DNA of 37,412 bases from Methylobrevis pamukkalensis (GTDB lineage Bacteria; Pseudomonadota; Alphaproteobacteria; Rhizobiales; Pleomorphomonadaceae), in NCBI RefSeq assembly GCF_001720135.1, contig NZ_MCRJ01000025.1, positions 1 to 37,412 on the forward strand, in the 5' to 3' direction. Both the position numbers and the translations under genes were made by a program. The notes under the pieces are model-generated. The model was given only the letters and a program-made list of their open reading frames with translations, was not told the origin of the DNA and searched no databases. This document shows positions 19,360 to 29,246 of this stretch, piece after piece (within the stretch, counting starts at the first letter, position 1; each line of letters begins with the position of its first letter).

Positions 19360-20276
19360 TCAGTCGATCCACTTGCGGTGGCCCCACATCCACTGGCCCG
19401 GATATTCCCGGATCCAGCGCTCGAAGACGGCGTTGACCCGCCGCGTCGTCTCGGCGATGTCGGCCTCGGCATCCGTGCTGCGCGGCACCTCGACGGGCGT
19501 CGCCTCGATGCGGAAGCGGGCGCCCTGCGTGCGCACCACCCGGCCGGCAACGAGCGGCAGGCCGAGCCGCCGGGCCAGCACCGCCGGAAAGGTTGCGACC
19601 TCGGCCGCCGGCCGAAGAAGTCGAGGATCATGCCGGTGCGGTCGCGCAGGTCGCCGAGCAGGCAGATGGCGTGGCCGGCGCGGGCAAGGCTGCGCAGCTT
19701 GAGCGGCGTTGCCCGCTCCTTGGAAAACAGGCCGGCGCGGTAGATCGGCAGGCGGCGCGACAGCAGGAAGGACTCGGCGAGCGGATTGTTGACCCGGCGA
19801 TAGACCGCCGCGGCATCAAGCCCGAAGGCGTCGACGCCGGTGGCCACCAGTTCCCAGTTGCCGGTGTGCAGCGACACGAAGATCGCGCCGCGGCTGAAAT
19901 CCACCCCGGTGAACAGCGCCTCGTCCACGGCAAGCTCGATCCGGTCGGGCTCAGCCAGGATTTCGGGCAGGAACACGGTCTCGGCGGCAACCCGGCCGAG
20001 GTTGTCCCACATGGCGTCGAGGATCCGGTCGCGCTCTGCCGCGGACAGGTCCGGCATCGCGGAGGCAAGGTTGCGCTGCGCGCGGGCGTGTCGCCGGTTG
20101 AAGGGCGCAAGCCGCCGCCAGGCCCAGCCCATGACGGCCGAAGCCCGGTCGAGCGACATCAGTCGCAGGATGCCCACGGCAAGGCGCAGCCCGGCATGCT
20201 CGATCCGCTCGCGAAGCGTCGGCGCGGTGCCCGGCACGGTCTCGGGGGTCTCTTGCCTGTCGGGCTGGGTCATCAC
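19360..20276 (-). CDS. Lipid A late acyltransferase (LpxL/HtrB family), frame broken once
   Basis: A lysophospholipid acyltransferase-fold enzyme of the lipid A lauroyl/myristoyl transferase family, about 305 residues after repair. The catalytic H-x4-E motif is seen in SLHTGNWELVATG, with RRVNNPLAE and GHAICLLGDLRDRTG downstream. The C-terminus YPGQWMWGHRKW is characteristic. A missing base near 19607 (GGCCGGCGGCC for GGCCGGCCGGCC on the minus strand) breaks the frame inside FFGRPAEVATFPAVLARR. The N-terminus is hydrophobic and likely membrane-associated. The AEC transporter is transcribed divergently 180 bases away. No other lipid A gene is linked. Confidence 0.9.
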
Positions 20277-20456
20277 GGGCAGGGGATCCGGCTTCGGCGG
20301 TCGATTGCGGCGGCGACGGCGTTGACCCTGTTCCGATAACGGTCTACGGCGTCGATTACCAGCCGCAGTTTCGATCGCCCGCCCCCTCGGCGTCAGCGTC
20401 GGCGACGGCTGCGGCCCGCCGGCCCTCGCCCTCGCTGCTCCACGGTCCGAGGTTCC

Positions 20457-21422
20457 ATGTCACAGGTCATCTCGCTGGCGCTGCCGTTCTTCGGGCTGAT
20501 CTTCCTCGGTTTCGCCTCGGGGAAGATCGCGAAGATTCCGCGCTCGGGGCTCGCCTGGCTCGACTTCTTCCTTGTCTACGTCGCGCTGCCGGCGCTGTTC
20601 TACGACATCATGTCGAAGACGCCGATCGAGGAACTGGCGCACGGCTCGTTCATCCTCGCGACCACCTTCTCCACCTATGCCGCCTTCGCGCTGTCCTTCG
20701 CGGTTGGCAGCTATTTCGGCCGGGGCGACCTGCGGATCGCCACGATCCAGGGCCTGGTCGGGGCCTATGCCAATGTCGGCTACATGGGGCCGGGCCTGAC
20801 GCTGGCAGCCCTTGGCGCTGCCGCCGCCGCGCCGACCGCGCTGATCTTCTGCTTCGACGTGACGCTCGCCTTCACGCTGACGCCGCTGATGATGGCGCTC
20901 GGCGGCACCGAGGAGATGAACCTTCGCGAGACGATCCGCACCGTGCTGCGGCGCGTGCTGCTGCACCCGTTCATCCTCGGCACGCTCGCCGGCGTGCTGG
21001 CGGCCGCGACCGACTTCCAGCTTCCCGACGGTCTGGCGACGATGGTGACCTTCCTGCGCAACTCGGCGGCGCCGACGGCGCTGTTCGCGCTCGGCGTCAC
21101 CGTCGCGCTGCAGCCGATCGGACGGATGCCGGTGGAACTGCCGCTGCTGGTCGGCATCAAGCTGATCCTGCATCCGCTGATCGCCTGGCTGATGCTGACC
21201 TGGATCGGCGGCTTCGACCCGCTGTGGATCAAGACGGCGGTGCTGATGGCCAGCCTGCCGACCGCCGCGACCACCTTCGTCGCGGCCCAGCAGTATGACG
21301 TCTACGTCTCGCGGGCGGCGACGGCGATCGTGATCTCGACGGTGCTGTCGGTGTTCACGGTGACGGGCGTGCTGACCCTGATCACCCTGGACCTGCTGCC
21401 GACCGCGCCCTTCGGCCGCTGA
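20457..21422 (+). CDS. AEC family transporter
   Basis: A 321-residue integral membrane protein of the auxin efflux carrier (AEC) family, with about ten transmembrane segments split by a short hydrophilic centre (about residues 155-170, GGTEEMNLRETIRTVLRR). Repeated features such as ALPALFYDIMS and GYMGPGLTLAALG in the first half and PTAATTFVAAQQY in the second match bacterial MdcF-like members. These move organic acids such as malonate, but the substrate here is unknown. The ATG at 20457 has only a weak ribosome site (CGAGG). The gene is convergent with the UbiH-type gene two bases away. The frame is intact. Confidence 0.9.
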   Translation: MSQVISLALPFFGLIFLGFASGKIAKIPRSGLAWLDFFLVYVALPALFYDIMSKTPIEELAHGSFILATTFSTYAAFALSFAVGSYFGRGDLRIATIQGLVGAYANVGYMGPGLTLAALGAAAAAPTALIFCFDVTLAFTLTPLMMALGGTEEMNLRETIRTVLRRVLLHPFILGTLAGVLAAATDFQLPDGLATMVTFLRNSAAPTALFALGVTVALQPIGRMPVELPLLVGIKLILHPLIAWLMLTWIGGFDPLWIKTAVLMASLPTAATTFVAAQQYDVYVSRAATAIVISTVLSVFTVTGVLTLITLDLLPTAPFGR

Positions 21423-21424
21423 CC

Positions 21425-22605
21425 TCAGCTGGCCCGGTTGCCGTAGCCGGGGGCGAGGCCCTCGCGCATCAGAAGGCGGCGCAGCGGCGCGATGCTGCGC
21501 ACCGCCTCCAGACCTAGGCTGCGGACGAGCTGGACCGGCAGGAAGTCGGTCAGGAGCGAGCGGTTGAGCAGATCGACCCCCACCGTGCGGCTGCCGACAT
21601 CGACGCCGCGGGCCCGGCCATAGGCGGCCAGGGTTTCCGCCGCGCCGGGATCGCGCCCGAGATTGCGGGCGCGGCCCAGCACCTTCGCAAGATCGGCGAC
21701 GTCGCGCAGGCCGAGATTGAGGCCCTGCGCGCGATCGGCGGGAAGGCATGGGCGGCCTCGCCGACAAGGGCGCAGCGTTCGCCGGTGAGCGCGGAAGCGG
21801 CAAGGCCCGCGAGCGGAAAGGCCTGGCGCGGACCGTCCATGGTCATCCGGCCAAGCAGGAAGTGGCTGCGGCGGGTGAATTCCTGCGACAGGGCGTCGTC
21901 GTCGAGTGCCGCGAGGCGAGCCGCGACGTCCGGGCGCTCGACGCAGACGATCGCCACGCGGTTCGGGCCGAGCGGCACCATGGTGAACGGGCCGGTCTCG
22001 GTGTGGAGTTCGGTCGAGGTGTCCTCGTGCGGCGCGGTGTGGAGGACGTTGGCGACGATCGCAACCTGGTCATAGGACCAGCGGCGGACGGCGATGCCGG
22101 CTGCCTCGCGGACGAGGGAATTGCGTCCGTCGGCGCCGACCACCAGCCGGCCGGAAATCGTGCCGGCGTCGGTGGTGACGCGCGCCGCATGGGGCGAGAG
22201 ACCGACGGCGACGGCCGGCCGGTCGATCCGGGTGATGCGGGCATCGGCCCGGATCGCGGCGTCGAGGGCGTCGGTCAGCACGCGGTTGGCGACGTTGACG
22301 CCGAAGGACTCCAGACCGATCTCCCGGGCCTCGAAGGCGGTTTCCGGCGCGCGCATCAGCCGGGACGTGCCGTCGATCAGGCGCATGACGCGCAGCGGCG
22401 CGGTCCGGGGCGCGATCGCGTCGTAGACGCCGACGGATTTCAGCAGGTCGACCGAGCCGGTGAGCAGCGCCGTGGTGCGATGATCCTCGGGCGGGGAAGG
22501 CGGAGCGACGAGGGCGACCGACTGGCCTGCACCAGCGATCGCAAGGCCGGCAAGGAGGCCGGCGGGGCCGCCGCCCACCACGATGACGTCGAAGGTTTCA
22601 TCCAT
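21425..22605 (-). CDS. UbiH/UbiF/COQ6-family FAD monooxygenase, frame broken once
   Basis: Flavin-dependent aromatic hydroxylase of the ubiquinone biosynthesis family, about 393 residues after repair. It shows the dinucleotide-binding GGGPAGLLAGLAIAGAG, the FAD/NADPH 'DG' motif VVGADGRNSLVREAAG, and LVGEAAHAFPPIGAQGLN, where the usual GDAAH is GEAAH. A missing base near 21732 (ATCGCGCGC for ATCGGCGCGC) breaks the frame in this last motif. It probably hydroxylates the ubiquinone ring, but which carbon is unclear because alphaproteobacterial members vary in position. The start ATG is at 22605 (MDETFDVIVVGGG). It is convergent with the AEC transporter and divergent from phosphatidylcholine synthase. 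Confidence 0.88.
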
Positions 22606-22901
22606 GACCGGTCTCCGCTCGAATTGTCACCCGCCGCCGCGCCTGGCGCGACGAGGCTCTAGCATGCAGCGGCGAGGGCCACCACACGGCCCGTCGCGGG
22701 CCGTCCTTGCCGGAGGCGACCCTCGGCACGCCGTCGCCAAGGTCACCGGCAGGACTGCTGGCTGAGCACACATATAGGCAGGTGTCATGTCGTGGACACA
22801 GGTCTGTACCTCTTGCGCCGTGCGAAAGAGCGCTGGTATTTCTGTCATCAAGCGTTCATATAGCTTGGAGGCCTCAGGGCCTCGACCTCGGGAGCGAGAC
22901 T

Positions 22902-23621
22902 TTGACGCCTGCGGCAATCGTGACAAAACATCAGAACACGCTGATCGCACTTGCCGTCCATGCCTTCACGGCAAGCGGCATCGTCGTGGCCATGCTGGCG
23001 GCCATCGCCGCCTATGCCCAGGACTGGCCGAAGTTCTTCGCGCTTCTCGGCTTCACGCTGCTGATCGACGGTGTCGACGGGCCGATCGCCCGGCGGTTCA
23101 AGGTGGAGACGCGCCTGCCGTCCTTCTCCGGCGCGGCGCTCGATTTCGTGGTCGACTATGTCACCTACGTGTTCCTGCCGGCGATGGCGCTGGCCACAGG
23201 CGGATTCGCCTCGAACACGGTGTCGCTGGCCCTTGCGGGCGTGATCGTCTTCACCAGCGCGATGTATTTTGCCGATACGCGCATGAAGATGAAGAACAAT
23301 GCCTTCCGCGGCTTCCCGGCTGTCTGGAATGGTGTGGTGTTCCTGTTCTTCGTGTTCCGCCCGCCGCAGGAAGTGCTGATCGCCGTCACGCTCGGCCTCG
23401 CCGTGCTGACCTTCCTGCCCGTCGCCTTCGTCCATCCGGTGCGCGTGATCCGCTGGCGTCCGCTGACGCTGGTCGCGTCCGCCATCTGGTCGGTCTGCGC
23501 GATCATCGCGCTGATCTCGGGCCTCTCGCCGAGCCTGCCGGTCGCCGTCGGGCTGCTGGTTGCGACATTCTATCTCGCGACCGTTGCTGCGGTGCAGCAG
23601 GTGCTTGAACTTCGGCGCTGA
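22902..23621 (+). CDS. pcs: Phosphatidylcholine synthase
   Basis: A 239-residue membrane enzyme that condenses CDP-diacylglycerol with choline to form phosphatidylcholine, a route largely restricted to bacteria such as rhizobia, Brucella and Pseudomonas. The CDP-alcohol phosphotransferase motif is seen as DGVDGPIARR...FSGAALDFVVDY, with the spacing typical of Pcs. About eight hydrophobic segments are visible. The start is taken as TTG at 22902, preceded by GGAGCGAG at 22891. GTG at 22920 (MTKHQNTLIALAVHAF) is an alternative; there is no ATG. The frame is intact. Product supply depends on choline uptake, for which no gene is present here. Confidence 0.9.
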   Translation: MTPAAIVTKHQNTLIALAVHAFTASGIVVAMLAAIAAYAQDWPKFFALLGFTLLIDGVDGPIARRFKVETRLPSFSGAALDFVVDYVTYVFLPAMALATGGFASNTVSLALAGVIVFTSAMYFADTRMKMKNNAFRGFPAVWNGVVFLFFVFRPPQEVLIAVTLGLAVLTFLPVAFVHPVRVIRWRPLTLVASAIWSVCAIIALISGLSPSLPVAVGLLVATFYLATVAAVQQVLELRR

Positions 23622-23776
23622 TCAGCGATAGTCCTTGTCGTCTCGATCCGGAATGTCGTTCGATCCGATCCGATCAGGGTCGGGCGTGGCAGCCGTGAAA
23701 GAGTCCGGAACATTCTCCCGTCGCAGAAGTCTTTCTGCTTTGGCGAGGAATGAACTCGCGGCGAGGACCTCCTGAC

Positions 23777-24502
23777 ATGCTCGACCTTCTGACCGATCCG
23801 GCCGCCTGGGCCAGTCTCCTGACCCTGACGGTGATGGAGATCGTTCTCGGCATCGACAACATCGTCTTCATTTCAGTTCTCACGGGACGGCTGCCCAAGG
23901 AAACGGCGGAGCGGGCGCGCAAGATCGGCCTCGGCCTCGCGCTGATCTTCCGCATCATCCTGCTGCTGCTGCTGTCGTTCCTGATCGGCCTGACGGCACC
24001 GGTGTTCTCCGTCTTCGACCACGCGGTCTCATGGCGCGACATCATCCTGATGGCCGGCGGCCTGTTCCTGATCGTCAAGGCGACGCTGGAGATCCACAAG
24101 GGCATCGAGGGCGAGGAGGAGCACGGCAAGGGCGGCCCACAGGCCGCCTTCGCGGCGATCATCGCCCAGATCATCGTCATCGACCTCGTCTTCTCGGTCG
24201 ATTCGATCATCACCGCGATCGGCATGGCCGACCATGTGGAGGTGATGATCGTGGCGGTCGTGATCGCCATCGCCGTGATGTATATCGCGGCCGGCCCGAT
24301 CTCGAACTTCATCCACGCCCATCCGACGACCAAGATGCTGGCGCTGTCGTTCCTGCTGCTGATCGGCGTGGCGCTGATCGCCGACGCGATCGGCTTCCAC
24401 ATCCCGCGCGCCTACATCTACTTCGCGATGGCCTTCTCGGCCGGTGTCGAGGTGGTCAACATCCTCGCCAAGAAGAACCGGTCCAAGGTCACGAAGCCCT
24501 GA
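23777..24502 (+). CDS. TerC family integral membrane protein
   Basis: A 241-residue TerC-family protein with about seven membrane helices. The two conserved acidic motifs are present: VLGIDNIVFISVL and DLVFSVDSIITAIGMA. The C-terminal GVALIADAIGFHIPRAYIYF is also typical. Family members have been linked to manganese or calcium handling and to tellurite resistance. Here there are no tellurite genes nearby, so metal export to the periplasm is the more likely role. I chose the ATG at 23777 (MLDLLTDPAAW) because it matches the family N-terminus; an ATG at 23750 would add nine polar residues. The frame is intact. Confidence 0.9.
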   Translation: MLDLLTDPAAWASLLTLTVMEIVLGIDNIVFISVLTGRLPKETAERARKIGLGLALIFRIILLLLLSFLIGLTAPVFSVFDHAVSWRDIILMAGGLFLIVKATLEIHKGIEGEEEHGKGGPQAAFAAIIAQIIVIDLVFSVDSIITAIGMADHVEVMIVAVVIAIAVMYIAAGPISNFIHAHPTTKMLALSFLLLIGVALIADAIGFHIPRAYIYFAMAFSAGVEVVNILAKKNRSKVTKP

Positions 24503-24577
24503 CACGGGCCTGATCCGATCCGGAGCGCGATGCGTATCGCGCTCCGTATTCCCGGACCCAAATTCGGAAGGAACCCG

Positions 24578-25138
24578 ATGAGGACGTTCGCAGGGGTGCT
24601 GACCCTGCTCCTGGCGCTGGCGGTTCCTGGGGTCGCCGGCGCCCAGGATGTGATCGCGATCGCGCGGCAGCCGGGCATCCATCTCCTGATGCGTCATGCG
24701 ATCGCGCCGGGGGTCGGCGATCCGGCCAACATGGATCTCGCCGATTGCGCCACCCAGCGAAATCTCTCGAAGGATGGCCGACGGCAGGCTGCCCGGATCG
24801 GGGAGCGCCTGAACGAGGCCGGCATCGCGGTCGACGTGGTTCTGACCAGCGCCTGGTGCCGGGCGCGCGAGACTGCCGAGCGGCTGGGCGTCGCACCGGT
24901 CGAGACGGCGCCCTTCCTCAATTCCTTCTTTGCGGATCGCAGTGGCGCGGCGGCGCAGTCCGCCGCCGCGCGCGCCCGGCTCGGCGACCTTGATGCTGCC
25001 GGAGCCAAGGCCGTTCTGGTCACGCATCAGGTCAACATCACCGCGCTGACGGGCGTCTATCCGGCCTCCGGCGAGATCGTGCTGATCCGGGTCGGCAAAG
25101 GCGGGCGTCTCGCCGTCGAGGGGCGCCTCGCGCCGTGA
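24578..25138 (+). CDS. Exported histidine phosphatase family protein
   Basis: A 186-residue member of the histidine (phosphoglycerate mutase-like) phosphatase superfamily. A signal peptide of about 22 residues ends VAGAQD, so it is periplasmic. The catalytic RHG-type motif is LLMRHAIAPG, with the later arginine in SAWCRARETAERLG and the second histidine in LVTHQVNITALTG. The ATG at 24578 follows GGAAGGA. The substrate is unknown; periplasmic relatives act on sugar phosphates or phosphorylated proteins. It has its own 75-base upstream gap after TerC on the same strand, so co-transcription is possible. The frame is intact. Confidence 0.88.
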   Translation: MRTFAGVLTLLLALAVPGVAGAQDVIAIARQPGIHLLMRHAIAPGVGDPANMDLADCATQRNLSKDGRRQAARIGERLNEAGIAVDVVLTSAWCRARETAERLGVAPVETAPFLNSFFADRSGAAAQSAAARARLGDLDAAGAKAVLVTHQVNITALTGVYPASGEIVLIRVGKGGRLAVEGRLAP

Positions 25139-25260
25139 CAGGCACGGCCGGCGATGCTTCACGGCAGCCATCGCGACATTTGGCTTGATCCTGCCGGACG
25201 GGGCGGCCTATCTCTGCCCGACTTCACCGGCGCGCACCGCGCCCGAACGGGACAAGACCG

Positions 25261-26350
25261 CTGCGCGTCGACCTTTTCGATTTCGATCTGCCCCAGGAGA
25301 GCATCGCGCTGCGGCCGGCGCGCCCGCGCGATGCCGCACGCCTGCTCGACGTGGATCCGGCCGCCGGCCTTGCCGATCTGGTGGTGCGCGACCTGCCGTC
25401 GCTGCTGGCCCCCGGTGACATCCTCGTCTTCAACGACACGAAGGTGATCCCGGCGCAGCTCGAGGGCACACGGCACCGCGACGGCGTTCCGGGGCCGCGC
25501 GTCGCGCCACCCTGCACATGCGGATGGCGCCCGACCGCTGGCTGGCCTTCGTGCGCGGCTCGCGCAAGCTCGTCGTCGGCGACCGGGTGCTGTTCGGCGA
25601 GGACCGGCCGGAGGCGCCCCGCTCGGCGCCACCGTGACCGCGCGGGGCGAGGCGGGCGAGGTGGAGTTCCGCTTCGACCGCTCGGGCCCGGACCTCGATC
25701 TCGGCCTCGTCGAGGTCGGGCACATTCCGCTGCCGCCCTATATTGCCGCGCGCCGCCCCGAAGACGACGACGACCGCCGCGACTACCAGACGGTCTATGC
25801 CCGGGAGGAGGGCGCCGTCGCCGCGCCCACCGCCGGGCTGCATTTCACCCCCGAACTGTTGGATGCCCTTGCGGCCAAGGGCGTTGGCAGCGCCTTCGTG
25901 ACGCTGCATGTGGGCGCCGGCACCTTCCTGCCGGTCAAGGTCGACGACACCGCCGCGCACAAGATGCATGCGGAGATCGGCGTGGTCGCGCCGGAGGTCG
26001 CCGACCGGCTCAACGCGGTGCGGGCGGCGGGCGGGCGTGTCGTGTCCGTGGGCACGACCAGCCTGCGGCTGCTGGAGAGCGCCGCGGGCGCGGACGGCGT
26101 GATCCGTCCCTTCGCCGGGCCGACCGACATCTTCATCACGCCGGGCTACCGCTTCCGTGCGGTCGACCTGCTGATGACCAACTTCCACCTGCCGCGCTCG
26201 ACGCTGTTCATGCTGGTCTCGGCCTTCTGCGGTCTGGACACCATGCGCGCCGCCTATGCCCATGCGATCGCCTCGGGCTATCGCTTCTATTCCTACGGCG
26301 ATGCGAGCCTGCTCCATCCCGCGCCCGACGCACGGCTGAAGACCCGATGA
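25261..26350 (+). CDS. queA: S-adenosylmethionine:tRNA ribosyltransferase-isomerase, frame broken twice
   Basis: QueA builds epoxyqueuosine on tRNA by transferring the ribosyl part of S-adenosylmethionine to preQ1 at wobble position 34. The repaired length is about 363 residues. Family motifs are [75 protein letters not shown] and [12 protein letters not shown]. The N-terminal methionine position is a CTG at 25261; no ATG, GTG or TTG precedes the conserved sequence in frame. Bases are missing near 25494 (CCGGGGCC for CCGGGGGCC) and near 25620 (GCGCCCCGC for GCGCCCCCGC). Its TGA overlaps the tgt ATG (ATGA), giving the common queA-tgt operon. Confidence 0.93.
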
Positions 26351-27488
26351 CCGCACCCTTTGCCTTCGACCTCCTCGCCACCGACGGCGCCGCCCGCCGC
26401 GGCACGATCACGACGCCGCACGGCGAGGTGCGCACGCCGGCCTTCATGCCGGTCGGCACGCAGGGCACCGTCAAGGCGATGTTCATGGACGACGTGCGCG
26501 CCACCGGCGCGACGTCATCCTCGGCAACACCTATCACCTGATGCTGCGGCCGGGGGCCGAGCGGGTGGCGAGGCTTGGCGGCCTGCACGAGTTCGCGCGC
26601 TGGCCGCACACGATCCTGACCGATTCCGGCGGCTTCCAGGTGATGTCGCTGGCCCAAATCCGCAAGCTGACCGAGACCGGCGTCACCTTCCGCAGCCACA
26701 TCGACGGCTCGCGCCACGAGATGACCCCGGAGCGGTCGGTGGAGATCCAGGGCCTGCTCGGGTCCGACATCCAGATGCAGCTGGACGAGTGCATCCGCCT
26801 GCCGGCCGAGCGCAAGGAGATCGACCGGGCGATGCAGCTGTCGCTGCGCTGGGCGGCGCGCTCGCGCGCGAAGTTCGAGGCGATGGGCGGGCCGGGCAAG
26901 GGGCAGGGGCTCTATGGCATCGTCCAGGGCGGCGACGACGCGGAGCTCAGGGCGACCTCGGCGCGCGAACTTGCGGCGATGCCCTTCGAGGGCTTCTCGA
27001 TCGGCGGCCTTGCGGTCGGCGAGCCGCAGGCGGTGATGCTGCAGATGCTGGACATCGTCTGCCCGCTGCTGCCGCAGGACCGGCCACGCTACCTGATGGG
27101 CGTCGGCACGCCGGACGACATCGTCGAGAGTGTCGCGCGCGGCGTCGACCAGTTCGACTGCGTGATGCCGACCCGGGCCGGCCGCCATGGCCAGGTGTTC
27201 ACCCGCTTCGGGCGGATCAACCTGCGCAATGCGCGCCATGCGGAGGATCCGCGTCCGCTTGATGAGGCCAGCGACTGCCCTGCGGCGCGCGACTATTCCC
27301 GCGCCTATCTGCACCATCTGGTGCGCGCCGAGGAGGCGCTCGGCGCGATGCTGCTGACCTGGGTCAATGTCGCCTACTATCAGAGCCTGATGCAGGGCAT
27401 CCGCGACGCGATCGAGGCCGGGCGCTATGCCGACTTCGTGGCGGAGACCAAGGCCGGCTGGGCGCGCGGCGACATCGCCGCCGTCTGA
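26347..27488 (+). CDS. tgt: tRNA-guanine transglycosylase, zinc site degenerate, frame broken once
   Basis: Tgt exchanges guanine 34 of GUN-anticodon tRNAs for preQ1, the step before QueA. Repaired length is about 380 residues. The substrate-binding [19 protein letters not shown] and the nucleophile region [13 protein letters not shown] are present. A missing base near 26510 (GGCGCGACG for GGCGCCGACG) breaks the frame at [13 protein letters not shown]. The zinc site of E. coli Tgt (Cys302, Cys304, Cys307, His333) is largely lost: the aligned residues are Ser309, Cys311, Ala314 and Val340, in [16 protein letters not shown] and [11 protein letters not shown]. The shift of +7 is the same at all four positions, so the alignment is firm. 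Otherwise it looks a normal, full-length enzyme coupled to queA. Confidence 0.94.
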
Positions 27489-27515
27489 GCGTCCCTCCGG
27501 TGAGGCCGTGTCGGC

Positions 27516-27950
27516 TCAGGCCGAGAGGCGCGGCTGTTCCACAAGCCGGCAGCCGGAGATCCGCCAGCTGCCGTCGGCCTGCTGTTCGACCGCGTAGAGC
27601 GCCGTCCAGTCGGTGCCGTCGGGGCCGACCACGAACACCTCCTGCACCAGCCCGCCCGGCACGTCGCGCAGCCGGCCGAACACGACCGACTTCGGGCGGT
27701 AGACCGGCTTGTAGCCGCCCTTGACCATGGTCATGAACGTGTCGGGATCGGCGAACTGCTTCTGCAGCATCGGCGTGGCAAAGGACCACGCTCGTGCGCC
27801 GTCGTCGGATCTGAAGGCGTCGATCTGGGCGGTGATCACGCCCTGGATCGCCGCTGCCTCCTGGGTCCCGGGCTCTTGCGCCTGCGCCGGCGTGAGGACG
27901 AGGACTGCCGCCAGCAGGGCGGCCGTGACTGAAACAGGAAGGTATCGCAT
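27516..27950 (-). CDS. DUF4864 exported protein
   Basis: A 144-residue protein with a clear signal peptide (about residues 1-24, ending PAQAQ) and a DUF4864-type domain (VITAQIDAFRSDDGARAW, FATPMLQKQFADPDTFM, YRPKSVVFGRL, VGPDGTDWTALYAVEQQADGSW). The fold resembles small NTF2/SnoaL-like domains, and the function is unknown. The ATG at 27950 has an ideal GGAGGT site. It is convergent with tgt, 27 bases away. The frame is intact. Confidence 0.85.
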   Translation of the reverse strand: MRYLPVSVTAALLAAVLVLTPAQAQEPGTQEAAAIQGVITAQIDAFRSDDGARAWSFATPMLQKQFADPDTFMTMVKGGYKPVYRPKSVVFGRLRDVPGGLVQEVFVVGPDGTDWTALYAVEQQADGSWRISGCRLVEQPRLSA

Positions 27951-28290
27951 CGCACCTCCGGAACAGATCCGGGCGTGACGGCCTCCGGCAGGGTCGGCCG
28001 GATGCATCTCTCATCACCCCGCTGGAATACGAGACTAGCATGTTTCCGGACCTGCGAAAGTGTCGATGCCGTATTTCTGTGCTGCACAAAGTGCAGGCGT
28101 CATCCTGCTGACTCGATCTCTCGGGCGTGCGCATTGCAGCCCTGCGCGCCCTTTCAAGTGGCGGCTGCACGCAATATTTAGGGCTTCGGGATAGCCAAGA
28201 GCGGCGGCGGGATGTAACGATCCGACGCACGACAGTTGGATGACGAGCCGGACCGGCGTCGCGGATCGGCCACAGAAATTCGAGGAAAGA
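27951..28290. other. Intergenic region upstream of clpP
   Basis: This 340-base gap carries the promoters of the DUF4864 gene (leftward) and clpP (rightward). I find no convincing coding sequence or RNA gene. An AT-rich stretch, GCAATATTTAGGG near 28170-28182, is a possible clpP -10 region, and CGAGGAAAG before 28291 is the clpP ribosome site. I could not identify a clear heat-shock sigma-32 type promoter on the clpP strand. Confidence 0.4.
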
Positions 28291-28925
28291 ATGAGGGATC
28301 CGGTCGAATTCTATGCCAGCTCGCTGGTGCCGATGGTGGTCGAGCAGACGAATCGCGGCGAGCGGGCTTACGACATCTTCTCCCGTCTCCTCAAGGAGCG
28401 GATCATCTTCATCACGGGTCCGATCGAGGACACCGTCGCGACCCTCGTTTCGGCACAGCTGCTGTTCCTCGAGGCGGAAAATCCGACCAAGGAAATCGCG
28501 ATCTACATCAACTCGCCCGGCGGCATCGTCACGTCGGGCCTGGCGATCTACGACACGATGCAGTTCATCCGTCCGAAGATCTCCACGCTCTGCATCGGCC
28601 AGGCGGCCTCGATGGGCTCGCTCCTGCTCGCGGCCGGCGAGAAGGACATGCGCTTCTCGCTGCCGAATGCCCGGATCATGGTGCATCAGCCGTCGGGCGG
28701 CTTCCGCGGCCAGGCGAGCGACATCATGTTGCACGCGCAGGAGATTCTGAAGCTCAAGCGCCGCCTGAACGAGATCTACGTCAAGCACACCGGCCGCGCG
28801 CTCGATTCCATCGAGGAAGCGCTGGAGCGCGACAACTTCATGACCGCCGACCAGGCAGGGAATTCGGCCTCGTCGACAAGGTCATCGAGACTCGTGCGGC
28901 GCTCGAGGCCGAGGCGGCGGGCTGA
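28291..28925 (+). CDS. clpP: ATP-dependent Clp protease proteolytic subunit, frame broken once
   Basis: ClpP forms the 14-subunit serine protease chamber fed by ClpX or ClpA. Repaired length is about 211 residues. The catalytic triad is visible: Ser in [11 protein letters not shown], His in [10 protein letters not shown] and Asp in LERDNFM. The N-terminal loop [20 protein letters not shown] is typical. The ATG at 28291 ([11 protein letters not shown]) follows CGAGGAAAG; an earlier in-frame start at 28240 would add 17 unlike residues. A missing base near 28860 (GCAGGGAATTC for GCAGGGGAATTC) shifts the last 20 residues, which otherwise read [16 protein letters not shown]. It heads the clpP-clpX-lon-HU block. 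Degradation roles include cell-cycle and stress regulators in alphaproteobacteria. Confidence 0.96.
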
Positions 28926-29246
28926 GGCCTGACAGCGCATCGTTCTTGCATGGGGCCGGGCGGCGTCATGCCCGTCCCGATGCCGGCCGACACGCGGTCC
29001 GGCACCGGGGTGACGCATGGCCGCTACGCAGGAATGCGGGGTCTGCCATGGCAACGACGATCGTTAAGTATATATTGATCCCTAGGACCCCAACATGATC
29101 TCCTCCCTCTCTGGGTGATTTGTATCGGGTATAGGGTTGGGCACGAGATCCGGGTGTCGCACACGCGAGGAGACGGCGCCGCCGCTCCCGCGTACAGCCG
29201 GACGAGCGCGGGCGGAAACGCCCGACAACCGAGCAGGAACCGATTG
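28926..29246. other. Intergenic region between clpP and clpX
   Basis: The 321-base gap has no credible gene. An AT-rich segment at about 29063-29080 (TTAAGTATATATTGATCC) and another near 29117-29133 are the likeliest places for a clpX promoter, but I cannot pair -35 and -10 boxes with confidence. A small hairpin near the clpX start is listed separately. Confidence 0.4.
29209..29224 (+). promoter_or_regulatory. GAAA-tetraloop hairpin in the clpX leader
   Basis: CGGGCG-GAAA-CGCCCG is a perfect six-pair stem closed by a stable GNRA loop, ending 22 bases before the clpX ATG. It could stabilise the leader or tune translation; there is no T-tract, so it is not an obvious terminator. Confidence 0.35.
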
